From Ensifer sp. BR816 (GTDB lineage Bacteria > Pseudomonadota > Alphaproteobacteria > Rhizobiales > Rhizobiaceae), in NCBI RefSeq assembly GCF_000378985.1, contig NZ_KB905370.1:2735210-2799209 (forward strand): a DNA stretch of 64,000 bases, read 5' to 3'. The translations under genes and the position numbers were made by a program. The notes below the pieces were generated by a model that had not been told where the DNA came from, did not search any database, and saw only the letters and a list, made by a program, of their open reading frames with translations. This document shows positions 34,769-44,748 of the stretch, in pieces (position 1 is the stretch's first letter; every line of letters begins with the position of its first letter).

Positions 34769-37279
34769 TCAACGCTCCCCGTTTTCCTGTCGCTCGAGAC
34801 CTCCGAGTCGTTTGAGGCGCAACGCATTGCCGACCACGAAGACGCTGGAAAGTGCCATTGCCCCGGCGGCAAAGACCGGCGAAAGCAGCACGCCATAGCC
34901 GGGATAGAGCGCCCCGGCGGCGACCGGAATCAGCACCACGTTATAGGCAAAGGCCCAGAACAGGTTCTCCCCGATGTTGCGGATCGTCGCCTTGGAAAGT
35001 GCAATCGCCTTCGGCACACCGACGAGGTCGCCGGACATCAAGACCACGTCGGCGCTTTCGATTGCGATGTCCGTTCCCGTGCCGATCGCAATGCCGACGT
35101 CGGCGGCGGCAAGCGCCGGTGCGTCGTTGATCCCGTCCCCGACGAAGGCGACGTTGCGGCCATCTGCCTGCAGGCGCCTTACCGCCGCGACCTTGCCGTC
35201 CGGCAACACCTCGGCGAGAACCTCGTCGATGCCGAGCTTGCGCGCAATGGCTTCCGCGGTCCGGCGGTTGTCGCCGGTGATGATCGCGATCTTCAGGCCG
35301 AGATCGTGCAAGTCCCGGATCGCCTGTGGCGTCGTCTCCTTCAACGGATCGGCAACCGCAATGATCGCAGCCAGTTTTCCGTCGATTGCGGCGTAGAGCG
35401 GGCTCTTGCCTTCGTCGCCGAGCCGGGCGGCGTCCGAGGCAAAGTGCGAGACGTCGAGCCCGAGGCGCGTCATCAGTCGGTCGGCGCCGACGTGGACCGT
35501 TCTTCCGGCGACCTCGGCTCTGGTGCCGAAGCCCGTAATCGCTTCGAACGTGTCGGGCTCGCTCATTGCGAGGCGCGCTGCTTTGGCGGCGGAAACGATC
35601 GCCTCGGCGATCGGGTGCTCGGAGCGGGCTTCTGCGGTGGCGACAAGAGCCAGTACGGTATTGCGATCGAAGTCCGGGGCGGTCTCGAGGTCGGTCAGTT
35701 CCGGCCGCCCCTTCGTCAGCGTTCCGGTCTTGTCGACCGCGATGATTTCGGCGCTGCGCAAGGTCTGCAAGGCATCCCCCTTGCGGAACAGGACGCTCAT
35801 TTCGGCGGCGCGCCCCATGCCCACCATAATCGACGTCGGCGTGGCAAGGCCCATGGCACAGGGGCAGGCGATGATCAGCACCGCAACGCCGTTGATGAGG
35901 GCGAATGTCAGGGCCGGGTCCGGTCCGAAGGTGAGCCAGACCAGGAAAGTCGCCAAGGCGACTGCCATGACGACCGGTACGAACCAGGCGGTGACGCGAT
36001 CGACGAGCGCCTGGATCGGCAGTTTCGCGCCTTGCGCCTGCTCGACCATCCGGATGATCTGGGCAAGGACCGTGTTGGCACCGACCTTGGTGGCGCGGAA
36101 GGTGAAGGCGCCGGTCCTGTTGATCGTGCTGCCGACGACGTCCGACCCACTCGTCTTTGCAACCGGCAGGGGCTCGCCGGTGATCATCGATTCATCGACA
36201 TGGGAATCACCCTCGACGACCAAGCCGTCGACGGCAACCTTCTCGCCGGGACGCACCAGCACCAGGTCGCCGGCGCGCACCTCGGCAATCGGAATCTCCA
36301 GCGTCTCGTCACCGCGCCGGACGCGCGCCGTCTTTGGCTGCAGCCCCATCAGATGCTTGATCGCCTCAGACGTGCGGCCCTTAGCGCGCGCTTCGAGCAG
36401 CCGTCCGAGCAGGATCAGCGTGACGATCACCGCTGCCGCTTCGTAATAGACATTGGCCGTCCCGGCCGGCAGAAGCCCTGACGCGAAGGTCACCACGACG
36501 GAATAACCCCAGGCGGCGACCGTGCCGATCGCTACAAGCGAATTCATGTCGGGAGCGGCGCGCAGCAGCGCCGGCACGCCCTTTGCGAAGAAGCGACGGC
36601 CGGGGCCAAAGAGAACGATCGTCGCGAGAGCGAACTGCAGGTACCAGCTCTGCTCCATGCCGATACGGGTCATCACGAAATCATGGATCGCCGGCACCAG
36701 GTGCGACCCCATTTCGAGGACGAAGACAGGAAACGCCAGCAGGGCGGCGATCAGGAAGTCCCGCTGCAGGTGCCTGAGTTCCTCGTCGCGCCTTCCTGCC
36801 TCGCGGTCGACGTCCCGGTCATCGCCAAGCTGATGTGCCTCGTAACCGGCGCTGCGAACCGCCTCCAACAGCATATCCGTGGTCGCAAGCCCCCTGACCA
36901 GACGGATCGAGGCTCGCTCGCTCGCAAGATTGACGTGGGCCTCGACAACACCGGGAACGGTCTTCAGCACCTTCTCGACACGCCCCACGCAGGACGCGCA
37001 GCTCATTCCCTCGATGCCAAGTTCGAGCGTGTCTTCGACCGCTCCGTAGCCGACATTCTCGATCGCCCTGATGATGTCGAACGGCTTCGTCGTCTGATCG
37101 AAGCGAACGTCGGCGCGCTCCGTAGCCAGATTGACGGACGCTGATACCACGCCCGGCACGGCGGTGATTGCTTTCTCGACACGTGCTACGCAGGAGGCGC
37201 AGTTCATCCCCCCCACGGAAAGACTGACCCTTTGCGTATGCTCTGCACGTCGGGTTGCGGCAGCACTCGGAGATGCCAT
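34769..37279 (-). CDS. actP: Copper-exporting P1B-type ATPase (ActP/CopA)
   Basis: An 836-residue inner-membrane Cu(I) exporter. Two N-terminal heavy-metal domains carry GMNCASC (24-30) and GMSCASC (91-97). The transmembrane metal site is CPC in [15 protein letters not shown]. The cytosolic domains have ITGEPLPV (actuator TGE), DKTGTLTKG (phosphorylated Asp), SEHPIAEA (His-Pro) and [10 protein letters not shown]. All key residues are intact, so the pump should be active. ATG 37279 has AAGGA about eight bases upstream. The gene is followed by hmrR and a DUF411 gene, a standard rhizobial copper-resistance layout. Confidence 0.93.
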   Translation of the reverse strand: MASPSAAATRRAEHTQRVSLSVGGMNCASCVARVEKAITAVPGVVSASVNLATERADVRFDQTTKPFDIIRAIENVGYGAVEDTLELGIEGMSCASCVGRVEKVLKTVPGVVEAHVNLASERASIRLVRGLATTDMLLEAVRSAGYEAHQLGDDRDVDREAGRRDEELRHLQRDFLIAALLAFPVFVLEMGSHLVPAIHDFVMTRIGMEQSWYLQFALATIVLFGPGRRFFAKGVPALLRAAPDMNSLVAIGTVAAWGYSVVVTFASGLLPAGTANVYYEAAAVIVTLILLGRLLEARAKGRTSEAIKHLMGLQPKTARVRRGDETLEIPIAEVRAGDLVLVRPGEKVAVDGLVVEGDSHVDESMITGEPLPVAKTSGSDVVGSTINRTGAFTFRATKVGANTVLAQIIRMVEQAQGAKLPIQALVDRVTAWFVPVVMAVALATFLVWLTFGPDPALTFALINGVAVLIIACPCAMGLATPTSIMVGMGRAAEMSVLFRKGDALQTLRSAEIIAVDKTGTLTKGRPELTDLETAPDFDRNTVLALVATAEARSEHPIAEAIVSAAKAARLAMSEPDTFEAITGFGTRAEVAGRTVHVGADRLMTRLGLDVSHFASDAARLGDEGKSPLYAAIDGKLAAIIAVADPLKETTPQAIRDLHDLGLKIAIITGDNRRTAEAIARKLGIDEVLAEVLPDGKVAAVRRLQADGRNVAFVGDGINDAPALAAADVGIAIGTGTDIAIESADVVLMSGDLVGVPKAIALSKATIRNIGENLFWAFAYNVVLIPVAAGALYPGYGVLLSPVFAAGAMALSSVFVVGNALRLKRLGGLERQENGER

Positions 37280-37309
37280 ACTGATAGTCCTTGCAATATG
37301 TCTGCCGAC

Positions 37310-37340
37310 AACATGAGGCTTCCAACGATGGGAAGGTCAA
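37310..37340 (-). promoter_or_regulatory. HmrR/CueR-type promoter-operator of actP
   Basis: Read on the minus strand: -35 TTGACC (37340-37335), a 19-base spacer containing the dyad CTTCC-N7-GGAAG, and -10 CATGTT (37315-37310). A long 19-base spacer with an internal dyad is the hallmark of MerR-family promoters, and the ACCTTCC/GGAAG form matches CueR/HmrR sites. It ends about 30 bases upstream of the actP start codon. Confidence 0.8.
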
Positions 37341-37480
37341 GGGCTGTTGTCAGTTTGAAGGCATCAAAAAACGACGAGGACGACGACGGGGCCAGTTCAT
37401 CGCTCCTAGTCCTAAGAGGGCAGGCGAGAAGGAGCGCCGCCTCTCGATCCTGGCGATCGCCGTGCCGAACCGGCTGACGG

Positions 37481-38518
37481 CTATACGCTTTCGGGGGTAA
37501 TGATCTCGAACGGAACCACGCGTTGCAGGATCGTCGTGCTGTTACGGTGCTCCAGCGAGGCGACCATGGTCGCGATCAATTCGTCCGAGCTCCGGTCGAG
37601 GGGATGGCAGAGAGCGGCGGTGATCAGCCCTTCGGTCAATCCTTTGCGGGTTTCGGGGCCAATGTCGCGGCAGACGATCCTGACCTTGTTTCGCTTCTCG
37701 TCCGGGGCTTCGCGCAGCGCGCGTAAAACGCCGGAGATGCCGCCCCCGGCGATATAGATGCCTCGGAGGTCGTCGAGGCCGGAGAGCAATTCGGTCACGA
37801 TCCGATAGGCTTCCTGCGGCTCTTCGTGGGTCGGCCGGCTGTCGTCCACCCTTAGATGCGGCGCGTGTTCCCGCATATAGGACCGGAAGCTTGCGTCCGA
37901 GACATCCTGACACTGATAGCGGTGATTTCCGATGAAGACCGCGACGCGACCCGGGGTGCCGGTCGTCTGCGCGAGAAACCAGGCTGCGGTCCGGCCAAGC
38001 TTCCAATTGTCGGTTCCGACATAGCCTGCCCGATCCGGCGCGGATTGGTCGGTGACATAGGCGATGACGGGTTTGCCGCGGACTTTGAGCGAGTGGATCG
38101 TCTGGCTTATCAGAGGGTGGTCGCCGGCGATGATGGCAACCGCGTCACAGCGTCTGCCGAGCACTTCCAGGCGGTCGGCGATATTCTGGGGCTCGAGAAG
38201 ATCGACGAAATCCACCAGGGGCTCAATCTTCTCATACTGTCGTCTTGCCGCCGCCTCGATGATCTTCGCGCCGAACAGCCGGTACAGTTCGCGCGTCGAT
38301 TGCTGAAGGAGAAAACCGAAACGGTAGGTCGGCAGCGCGCGCCTCTTACGATCCTCGATCACGCCTATCCCGTAAAATCCGATCTCTTCCGCAGCGTTCT
38401 GCACTCTCTCGATTGTATCCGCGCGCACCGAACCCGAGCCACCAAGGATTCGGTTGATCGTCGAAACGCTGACGCCGGACGCCTCGGCGAGATCGGCAAT
38501 GGTCGGGCGCTTTTTCAT
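37481..38518 (-). CDS. LacI-family transcriptional regulator
   Basis: A 345-residue LacI/GalR regulator. The N-terminal helix-turn-helix is KKRPTIADLAEASGVSVSTINRILGGSG, followed by the hinge helix region and a periplasmic-binding-protein-like sensor domain (YRFGFLLQQSTRELY, VAIIAGDHP, GYVGTDNWKLGR). The start ATG 38518 is the second Met of the frame and directly precedes the domain. It is divergent from the binding-protein gene at 38686 and likely controls the sugar transporter and iol-type genes, with a sugar or cyclitol as inducer. Confidence 0.88.
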   Translation of the reverse strand: MKKRPTIADLAEASGVSVSTINRILGGSGSVRADTIERVQNAAEEIGFYGIGVIEDRKRRALPTYRFGFLLQQSTRELYRLFGAKIIEAAARRQYEKIEPLVDFVDLLEPQNIADRLEVLGRRCDAVAIIAGDHPLISQTIHSLKVRGKPVIAYVTDQSAPDRAGYVGTDNWKLGRTAAWFLAQTTGTPGRVAVFIGNHRYQCQDVSDASFRSYMREHAPHLRVDDSRPTHEEPQEAYRIVTELLSGLDDLRGIYIAGGGISGVLRALREAPDEKRNKVRIVCRDIGPETRKGLTEGLITAALCHPLDRSSDELIATMVASLEHRNSTTILQRVVPFEIITPESV

Positions 38519-38536
38519 GGCATATTTCACACCAAA

Positions 38537-38621
38537 TTGGAATGAGACTAAATGATACAAAAATTTTCAAATTCTGCAACAACTATTCCAACGGGCTGAG
38601 CCATTTGGTACAAACATTCCA
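38537..38621. promoter_or_regulatory. Candidate LacI-type operator region between regulator and transporter
   Basis: The 167-base divergent gap contains an inverted pair TTGGAAT (38537-38543) and ATTCCAA (38585-38591), a further ATTCCA at 38616, and a direct repeat TGATACAAAAAT (38553-38564) / TGGTACAAACAT (38606-38617). The region is much more AT-rich than its surroundings. These repeats are good candidates for the regulator's sites and the divergent promoters, but I cannot assign -35/-10 boxes. Confidence 0.4.
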
Positions 38622-38685
38622 GCGAATTCGAGAAGCGCCCTTGGGAGGTGGCCTCGCGATCGCAAACTCTAGGGAGGACAATCTG

Positions 38686-39660
38686 ATGAATTTTTCGAAG
38701 CATGCCCTGCGCGGGCTGCTGGCAGGTACTGCTATTGCCATCGGCGCATCGTCGGTCATGGCCGCAAATATCTTTGTCGTCGGCGGCAAGCCGGACGACC
38801 CGTTCTGGTCGATCGTGAAGAAGGGTGCCGAGGACGCCGGCAAAGTCGTGGAGGCGCAGGGTGGGTCGGTAACCTGGCTCGGGCCGCAGAACTACGACAA
38901 CCTCGGTGTCGACGCGGCGGAACTGATACGCCAGGCCATTGATCAGGGCGCCGATGCGATCGTAGGCCCGAACTGGGTGCCGGAGGCCATGGATCCCGCA
39001 TTCAAGGCGGTCGTCGACGCCGGCATTCCGCTGGTCATTTACAACGCCGGCGGCATCGAAGCTGCCGACCGCCTGGGTGCGATGAACTATATCGGATCCA
39101 ACGACTACCTGTCCGGCAAGGCTGCCGGCACCTACTTCGCCGAGCATGACCTGAAGAATGCGGTCTGTCTCAACACCTTGCCTGGTGCGGCGAACATCGA
39201 AGCCTTCTGCAAGGGCATGATCGACGGGGTCACCGAGGGTGGCGGCGTCGGCTCCGCACTGCCGCTGCCGGCAACGTCCTTCGGTTCGGCCACGGCCGTG
39301 GCGCAGGCCCTCAAGGCGCACCTTCTACAGAACCCGGACATCAAGGCCGTGTTCGCTATCGGCAACGTCGACACGAACTCGGCGGTCAATGGGGTGACGC
39401 AGGCCGGCAAGCAGGGCCAGGTGCAGGTCTGCGGCATGAACATGGATGAAACGATCCTGAACAACATCAAAAGCGGCACCCAGCTCTGCGCGGTCGACCA
39501 GCAGGGCTATCTGCAGGGTTACCTCGCGGTCTCGATCCTGAACGGCAAAGTCAATTACGGCCTTACGGTGCCGACCCGGGAAATCCTGACCGGCCCAGGC
39601 GTGATCGACAAATCGAACGTCGATGCCACCCTGGAGGGTGTGAAGGCGGGCGCCCGCTGA
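38686..39660 (+). CDS. Periplasmic sugar/cyclitol-binding protein of an ABC importer
   Basis: A 324-residue solute-binding protein of the ribose/galactose type (Peripla_BP_4). The signal peptide is MNFSKHALRGLLAGTAIAIG followed by cleavage near VMAAN. The mature start NIFVVGGKPDDPFWSIVKKG is the family first strand, and IRQAIDQGADAIVGPN the usual second motif. The ribosome site AGGGAGGA is seven bases before ATG 38686. It feeds the two permeases and ATPase downstream. The substrate is inferred to be an inositol or a related sugar from the iol-type enzymes in the same gene run. Confidence 0.85.
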   Translation: MNFSKHALRGLLAGTAIAIGASSVMAANIFVVGGKPDDPFWSIVKKGAEDAGKVVEAQGGSVTWLGPQNYDNLGVDAAELIRQAIDQGADAIVGPNWVPEAMDPAFKAVVDAGIPLVIYNAGGIEAADRLGAMNYIGSNDYLSGKAAGTYFAEHDLKNAVCLNTLPGAANIEAFCKGMIDGVTEGGGVGSALPLPATSFGSATAVAQALKAHLLQNPDIKAVFAIGNVDTNSAVNGVTQAGKQGQVQVCGMNMDETILNNIKSGTQLCAVDQQGYLQGYLAVSILNGKVNYGLTVPTREILTGPGVIDKSNVDATLEGVKAGAR

Positions 39661-39678
39661 GCTTCGGCTGAACCTCGC

Positions 39679-39710
39679 GAAGCTGCCTGCCGTTTGAGGC
39701 AGGTAGCTTC
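39679..39710 (+). other. Strong intercistronic hairpin after the binding-protein gene
   Basis: GAAGCT-G-CCTGCC, loop GTTTGA, then GGCAGG-T-AGCTTC: a 13-base-pair stem including one G-U pair, with no T-tract. It begins 18 bases after the binding-protein stop and 58 bases before the first permease. Such hairpins stabilise the upstream message so that binding protein is made in excess over the membrane parts. Confidence 0.65.
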
Positions 39711-39767
39711 CAATCTTCCAATAGTGCCGGTCGTCATCGGTCTTGCGGCTTCATTGGTGGTATCAAA

Positions 39768-40814
39768 ATGAACACGACAAATACGGTTCAGGCCTCCTCG
39801 GTTCCTTCAGGTGGCCACCATATCAAAGCGACCATCGGTCAGCTTACTCGTCGCCCTGAAGCAGGTTCGTTGCTGGGCTTGATCGCGGTGTTCGTCTTCT
39901 TCGCTCTGGTGGGCGGCCAAGCTTTCCTGTCCCCTGCGGGCTATGCCAGCTGGCTCAACATTGCCGCCGAGATAGGTCTCGTCGCGCTCCCGGTGGGCCT
40001 CTTGATGATCGCCGGGGAAATGGATCTCTCGATCGGCGCGGTGATTCCGGCATCATCCCTGACGGTCGCCATTATTTCCGGCCATTACGGCCTTCCCGAA
40101 TTTGTCGGCATTTTCGCCGGTCTGGGTGTCGGGCTCATCGTTGGATTTTTCAACGGCTACCTGGTCAACCGCACCGGGGTGCCATCCTTGATTGTCACCA
40201 TCGGCTCCATGTTCGGCGTCATGGGACTGACCCTGGGCTTCACCGTGCTCATCGCCGGCAGCACCGGCGTGTCGCTCGTACCAAGTCCGACCGTCAAGGC
40301 GATCCTCGGCGATTTCGTCGGCGGCATGTTTCAGGTGACGATCTTCTGGTGGCTCCTGTTCGTTGCGGCGTTCTTCTATCTGCTGCACGTCTCGACTCTG
40401 GGCAACTGGATCTTTGCTCTGGGTGGCGACAAGATCTCGGCCCGCAACGCCGGTATTCCGACGGAAAGACTGACCATCGCACTCTACATGTTGTCGGGTT
40501 TCTCTGCGGCCTTCGTCGGCGTCAGCCAGGTGCTTGTCTACCAAAGTGCGCAGGTGCTCGCGGGGCAATCGTTCATCTTCAATTCGATCATGTGCGTGGT
40601 CATTGGCGGTGTGCTCCTGACCGGAGGCGCAGGGTCGGTGGTGGGCATCGTCTTGGGTACGCTCACCTTCGCGATCGTCAATCAGGACATCTATTTCACG
40701 GGCATCGATCCGAACCTTGGCAGTGTGATCATCGGCGCGCTCCTGCTGCTCGCCGTGATGATGAACGACAAGTTCCGGGTCCTGGCGATGTCCTATGCAA
40801 CGAAGAAGAAATGA
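39768..40814 (+). CDS. Sugar ABC importer permease (RbsC type), first copy
   Basis: Integral membrane permease of 348 residues with about eight to ten hydrophobic segments. It has the RbsC/BPD_transp_2 pattern: LMIAGEMDLSIGAVIPASSL (family motif after the second segments), FNGYLVNRTGVPSLIVTIG and ALGGDKISARNAGIPTERL (cytoplasmic coupling loop). It is about 50 percent like the following permease by eye, so the two arose by duplication and probably form a heterodimeric channel. Confidence 0.88.
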   Translation: MNTTNTVQASSVPSGGHHIKATIGQLTRRPEAGSLLGLIAVFVFFALVGGQAFLSPAGYASWLNIAAEIGLVALPVGLLMIAGEMDLSIGAVIPASSLTVAIISGHYGLPEFVGIFAGLGVGLIVGFFNGYLVNRTGVPSLIVTIGSMFGVMGLTLGFTVLIAGSTGVSLVPSPTVKAILGDFVGGMFQVTIFWWLLFVAAFFYLLHVSTLGNWIFALGGDKISARNAGIPTERLTIALYMLSGFSAAFVGVSQVLVYQSAQVLAGQSFIFNSIMCVVIGGVLLTGGAGSVVGIVLGTLTFAIVNQDIYFTGIDPNLGSVIIGALLLLAVMMNDKFRVLAMSYATKKK

Positions 40815-40824
40815 GGGCGCGGAA

Positions 40825-41823
40825 ATGAACAGCTTATCCCTCGGACAAATTCTACGCCGCCCGGAATTTGGAGCCGTGCTGAGCTTCGTCGCCGTGATTA
40901 CCTTCTATGTAGCCTTCGGCGGCGTGAGCCTCGGTACGCTTTTCGGCGCGGCGAGCTGGGTCAATTTCGCGGCCAATCTCGGTATCGTCGCCTTGCCGGT
41001 CGGCCTTCTGATGATCGCTGGCGAGCTTGACATTTCGATCGGCGCAATGATCCCGGCGGGATCGATGTCGATCGCCATTCTGTCGGGTTATTATGACTTG
41101 CCGATCGTAGTCGGCATGCTCGGCGCGCTCGGCCTGGGCGTTCTGGTGGGGCTGGCGAATGGCTTCCTGGCGGTGCGCACGAGCGTGCCCTCGCTGATCA
41201 TCACGCTAGGTACGCTGGTTGCGGTGCAGGGTCTCGTCCTCGCAGGATCCGTCATTCTGACCGGGGCCGCCTCGGTTCCGCTGGAGGCGCCGACCTGGGC
41301 CAAGGCGGTCTTCGGCCAACTCATCCTCGGCAAGTTCCAGGTGATTATCCTGTGGTGGTTCGCGTTGACGATCGTCTTCGCTTTCGTGCTTCATGCGACG
41401 CGCTACGGCAACTGGATCTTTGCGATGGGCGGAGACGAGGTCAGCGCCCGCAATGCCGGGATCCCGACCAAGAGGCTCAAGATTGCTCTCTTCGTTCTAT
41501 CGAGCACGGCCGCTTCCTTCGTCGGCATGTGCGGGGCGATCCAGTTCAACTCCGCACAGGTCTCGGGCGGCATGAACTATATCTTCAACACGATCGTCTC
41601 GATCGTCGTGGGTGGCGTGCTGCTCACTGGCGGCTTCGGTTCGGTCGTCGGGATATTCCTCGGTGCGCTGACCTTCGCTGTCGTCAACCAGGGCATCTAT
41701 TTCACCGACATCGACCGCAACTGGTCCAACCTCATTATCGGCGTGATGCTCATGGCTGCAGTTCTGATGAACAATACCTTCCGGCAGATGGCATTGAGCT
41801 ACGCGCCGAAGAAAAAGAAGTGA
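40825..41823 (+). CDS. Sugar ABC importer permease (RbsC type), second copy
   Basis: A 332-residue permease parallel to the preceding one: LMIAGELDISIGAMIPAGSM, ANGFLAVRTSVPSLIITLG and AMGGDEVSARNAGIPTKRLK. The frame opens at 40795 inside the previous gene, but ATG 40825, ten bases after the previous stop with GAGG upstream, is the natural start. Many ribose-type importers use one permease twice; two different ones point to a heterodimer. Confidence 0.88.
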   Translation: MNSLSLGQILRRPEFGAVLSFVAVITFYVAFGGVSLGTLFGAASWVNFAANLGIVALPVGLLMIAGELDISIGAMIPAGSMSIAILSGYYDLPIVVGMLGALGLGVLVGLANGFLAVRTSVPSLIITLGTLVAVQGLVLAGSVILTGAASVPLEAPTWAKAVFGQLILGKFQVIILWWFALTIVFAFVLHATRYGNWIFAMGGDEVSARNAGIPTKRLKIALFVLSSTAASFVGMCGAIQFNSAQVSGGMNYIFNTIVSIVVGGVLLTGGFGSVVGIFLGALTFAVVNQGIYFTDIDRNWSNLIIGVMLMAAVLMNNTFRQMALSYAPKKKK

Positions 41824-41833
41824 GGGTTCGATC

Positions 41834-42658
41834 ATGTCTGACAATACTCCGATCCTTGAACTCCAAAATGTCGACAAGAGCTTCGGGCCGATCGACGTCC
41901 TGCATAACATTTCGCTCAAGGTCCGGGCGGGCGAGGTGCTCTGCCTGCTCGGCGACAACGGCGCCGGCAAATCGACCCTCATCAAGACCCTTGCGGGCGT
42001 GCACAAACCGACGCGCGGCACGATCCTGATGGACGGCAACCCGGTCGAGTTCAGCGGCCCGCGAGAAGCCCAGGAAATGGGTATCTCCACGGTGCATCAA
42101 TTCGGCGGCACCTTTCCGCTGATGTCGATCGGCCGTTCCTTCTTCGTCGGCGTCGAACCGACCAAGGGCTGGGGCCCGTTCAAGGTCTATGACCGCAAGA
42201 CGGCCAACGAGATTGCCGTCAAGGCCGTGCAGGACTTCGGCATCACCCGCATCGACGATGGCGATCGACTAGTCGGGGGGCTTTCAGGCGGCGAACGCCA
42301 GTCGCTTGCGATTGCAAGAGCGGTACATTTCGGAGCCCGGGTATTGATCCTGGACGAACCAACCGCCGCGCTCGGCGTCAAGCAGGCCGCCCATGTGCTC
42401 CGTATCGTCAACGAGGCGAAGCGGCGGGGCCTGGCAGTGGTTTTCATCACCCATCAGGTCATGCACGCCATGACCGTCGGGGACCATTTCGCAGTCCTGA
42501 TCCGCGGAGCCATCGCTGCCGATTTCCGAAGGGGCGAGAAGACCCGTGAGGAGATCACCGACCTGATGGCGGGTGGGGAAACCATGGCTGATCTCGAGGC
42601 TCAGATCGAGAGTTACATGGATGCCCACGAAGGGCAGCCACCGCCGCCAGCCCAGTAG
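41834..42658 (+). CDS. Sugar ABC importer ATPase, single-domain (FrcA-like)
   Basis: A 274-residue ATPase with one nucleotide-binding domain: Walker A GDNGAGKSTLIK, signature LSGGERQSLAIAR, Walker B VLILDEPTAALG and H-loop FITHQVMHA. This is the short FrcA/FrcA-like form, rather than the fused RbsA/MglA double form of about 500 residues. ATG 41834 has GAGGG eight bases upstream. It completes the importer (binding protein, two permeases, ATPase) and is followed after 113 bases by the IolH-like gene. Confidence 0.9.
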   Translation: MSDNTPILELQNVDKSFGPIDVLHNISLKVRAGEVLCLLGDNGAGKSTLIKTLAGVHKPTRGTILMDGNPVEFSGPREAQEMGISTVHQFGGTFPLMSIGRSFFVGVEPTKGWGPFKVYDRKTANEIAVKAVQDFGITRIDDGDRLVGGLSGGERQSLAIARAVHFGARVLILDEPTAALGVKQAAHVLRIVNEAKRRGLAVVFITHQVMHAMTVGDHFAVLIRGAIAADFRRGEKTREEITDLMAGGETMADLEAQIESYMDAHEGQPPPPAQ

Positions 42659-42771
42659 TCGCTGACGGCACCACAAACGAAAATTGCGCAACACGCGCAG
42701 CTTCGGAGGCGGCTGAAAAAGGTCGTCGTCGGAGCTGGAGGTAGAGTTGCGTCCGGAATCTGGAGGTTAAA

Positions 42772-43677
42772 ATGAAAATCGCGATCGACCCCTTCATGCA
42801 TCGCCATCTCTCGCTGGAGAAACTCCCCTCGAAAGTGGCGGAGCTCGGCTATGAGTGGATCGAGCTCAGCCCGCGGGCGGACTTTCTGGAATGGTTCAAG
42901 GCGCCCCGCGTCTTCCCCGATCGGGTGAAGTCGTTCAAGAAGGCGCTTTCCGACGCTAATGTCGGGATCGCCTCGCTGCTCCCGATGTATCGTTGGGCCT
43001 CCAATGACGAGACCGAGCGCCAGTCCGCGGTGAAACATTGGAAGCGGGCAATCGAGATCTGCGTCGAACTGGGCGTGGATACGATGAACTCGGAGTTCGG
43101 GCGCGGTCCGCACCCGGACAAGGGTTCCTGCTACTGCTGCCACACCGGCTCGATGATCGAAGCCTGCGAAGAAGCCTGGTGGCGATCGATGGAAGAGCTC
43201 GTCCCGATCTTCGAGCGCGAAGGCATCAGGCTTAACGTCGAGCCCCATCCGGAAGATTGGTGCGAGACGCTGCAGCCCGCCCTCGACATCATCCGCACGG
43301 TCAATTCGAAGAACGTCAAGTTCCTCTACTGCGCACCGCATACGTTCTATTTCGGGGACGACACGAAGGCGATGCTGCGGGAGGCCGCAGATGTTCTCGC
43401 CCACGTCCACGTGGGCGACACGTTCAACCACAAGGCCTCTTCAGGCCTGCGTTACATTCTCAATCCTCCGGGCGCTCAGGCCCGCGTGCATCAACACCTG
43501 AACATTGGCCAGGGCGAGGTTCCTTGGGACGATTTCTTCGCCACCCTCGCCGAAGTGGGCTTCGACGGCATCATGACCGCCTGCGTCTTCGCCTGGGAGG
43601 ACAAGGCGGACCACTCCGGTACGTTCATGCGCACCGAGATGCAGCGTTACATCGACAAGTACTGGGGGGCAAAATGA
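42772..43677 (+). CDS. iolH: IolH-like sugar phosphate isomerase/epimerase family protein
   Basis: A 301-residue TIM-barrel protein of the AP-endonuclease-2/xylose-isomerase-like family. It matches the pattern of Bacillus Iol[26 protein letters not shown] sequence, [49 protein letters not shown] and [16 protein letters not shown]. IolH is part of inositol operons but its reaction is not well defined. ATG 42772 has TGGAGGTT just upstream. The stop overlaps the next start (ATGA), so it is coupled to the dehydrogenase gene. Confidence 0.78.
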   Translation: MKIAIDPFMHRHLSLEKLPSKVAELGYEWIELSPRADFLEWFKAPRVFPDRVKSFKKALSDANVGIASLLPMYRWASNDETERQSAVKHWKRAIEICVELGVDTMNSEFGRGPHPDKGSCYCCHTGSMIEACEEAWWRSMEELVPIFEREGIRLNVEPHPEDWCETLQPALDIIRTVNSKNVKFLYCAPHTFYFGDDTKAMLREAADVLAHVHVGDTFNHKASSGLRYILNPPGAQARVHQHLNIGQGEVPWDDFFATLAEVGFDGIMTACVFAWEDKADHSGTFMRTEMQRYIDKYWGAK

Positions 43678-44699
43678 CCCTCAAGGTCGGTGTCATCGGC
43701 ACGGGCATGATCGGCCAGGATCACATCCGCCGTCTGACCCAGGTTCTGTCGGGCGTCGAGGTGGTCGCAGTGAGCGATATCGAGGGCGCTCGCGCTGCCG
43801 CGGTCGCGCCTGAGGGGGCGACGGTCTTTGCCACGGCGGGCGAGCTCATCCGCTGCGAGACGGTCGAGGCGGTGGTCGTCTGCTCCTGGGGCCCCGCCCA
43901 TGAGGAGCAGCTCCTCGACTGCATCGCCGCCGGCAAACCGGTCTTCTGCGAAAAGCCGCTGGTCACGACCGCGGCCGCGGCTCTGAGGGTCATGGAGGCC
44001 GAGGTGGCGTTCGGCCGACGCCTGGTACAGGTGGGCTTCATGCGCCGCTTCGATGCGGACTACCGCCGCCTCAAGGCAACGCTGGACTCCGGCATGCTTG
44101 GTGCGCCGCTGATGTACCATTCGACGCACCGCAATGCGGCCGTTCCCGAGGGGCTCTATACCTCGGACATGCCGCTCAACGACACGCTCGTCCATGACGC
44201 CGATATTTCGCGCTGGCTTCTAAACGACGAGGTGACGGGGGTCGAGGTCCGCGTGCCTCGGCGCTCACGCCGTGGCAAGGACTTGCGCGATCCGGTGGTA
44301 GTGCTGCTGCACATGGGTTCGGGGGCGCTGGTCGATGTCGAGATCTCGGTCAACATCGCCTACGGCTACGATATCCGCGGCGAGGTAAGCTGCGAGGCGG
44401 GGGTAGCCGCACTTCCGAACCGACCGGCAACCGTGATTTCGGATGCGAACGGCATCCGCCAAGCGATCCCCGCGGATTGGCGCGAGCGCTTCATCGAAGC
44501 CTATGACCAGGAATTTCGCGAGTGGATTGCCGCGGCTGCGCGGGGGACGGCGACCGGGCCCTCCACCTGGGACGGCTATGCCGCCACGCTGGTCGCCGAC
44601 GCGGCGCTGAGAGCAGTGGAAAGCGGCGCGCTCGAGCCGGTCCGCATGCGTAATCGCCCCTCGCTTTACGACACGACTTTGGAGGCCCCCGGCAACTGA
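43674..44699 (+). CDS. iolG: Inositol 2-dehydrogenase-like oxidoreductase (Gfo/Idh/MocA, IolG type)
   Basis: NAD-dependent oxidoreductase of 341 residues. The Rossmann start is [18 protein letters not shown], followed by the catalytic EKPL motif (FCEKPLVT) and [10 protein letters not shown], a stretch typical of inositol 2-dehydrogenases. The conserved Asp and His of the active site appear in [12 protein letters not shown]. The reaction is oxidation of a cyclitol to a 2-keto-inositol (inosose). ATG 43674 overlaps the previous stop and has a G-rich site upstream. It may act on myo-inositol or another isomer. Confidence 0.82.
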   Translation: MTLKVGVIGTGMIGQDHIRRLTQVLSGVEVVAVSDIEGARAAAVAPEGATVFATAGELIRCETVEAVVVCSWGPAHEEQLLDCIAAGKPVFCEKPLVTTAAAALRVMEAEVAFGRRLVQVGFMRRFDADYRRLKATLDSGMLGAPLMYHSTHRNAAVPEGLYTSDMPLNDTLVHDADISRWLLNDEVTGVEVRVPRRSRRGKDLRDPVVVLLHMGSGALVDVEISVNIAYGYDIRGEVSCEAGVAALPNRPATVISDANGIRQAIPADWRERFIEAYDQEFREWIAAAARGTATGPSTWDGYAATLVADAALRAVESGALEPVRMRNRPSLYDTTLEAPGN

Positions 44700-44748
44700 C
44701 GTTCCCGGGCGACTCCCCAAAAAGACAACATTCCCGAAAGGTCAAATA

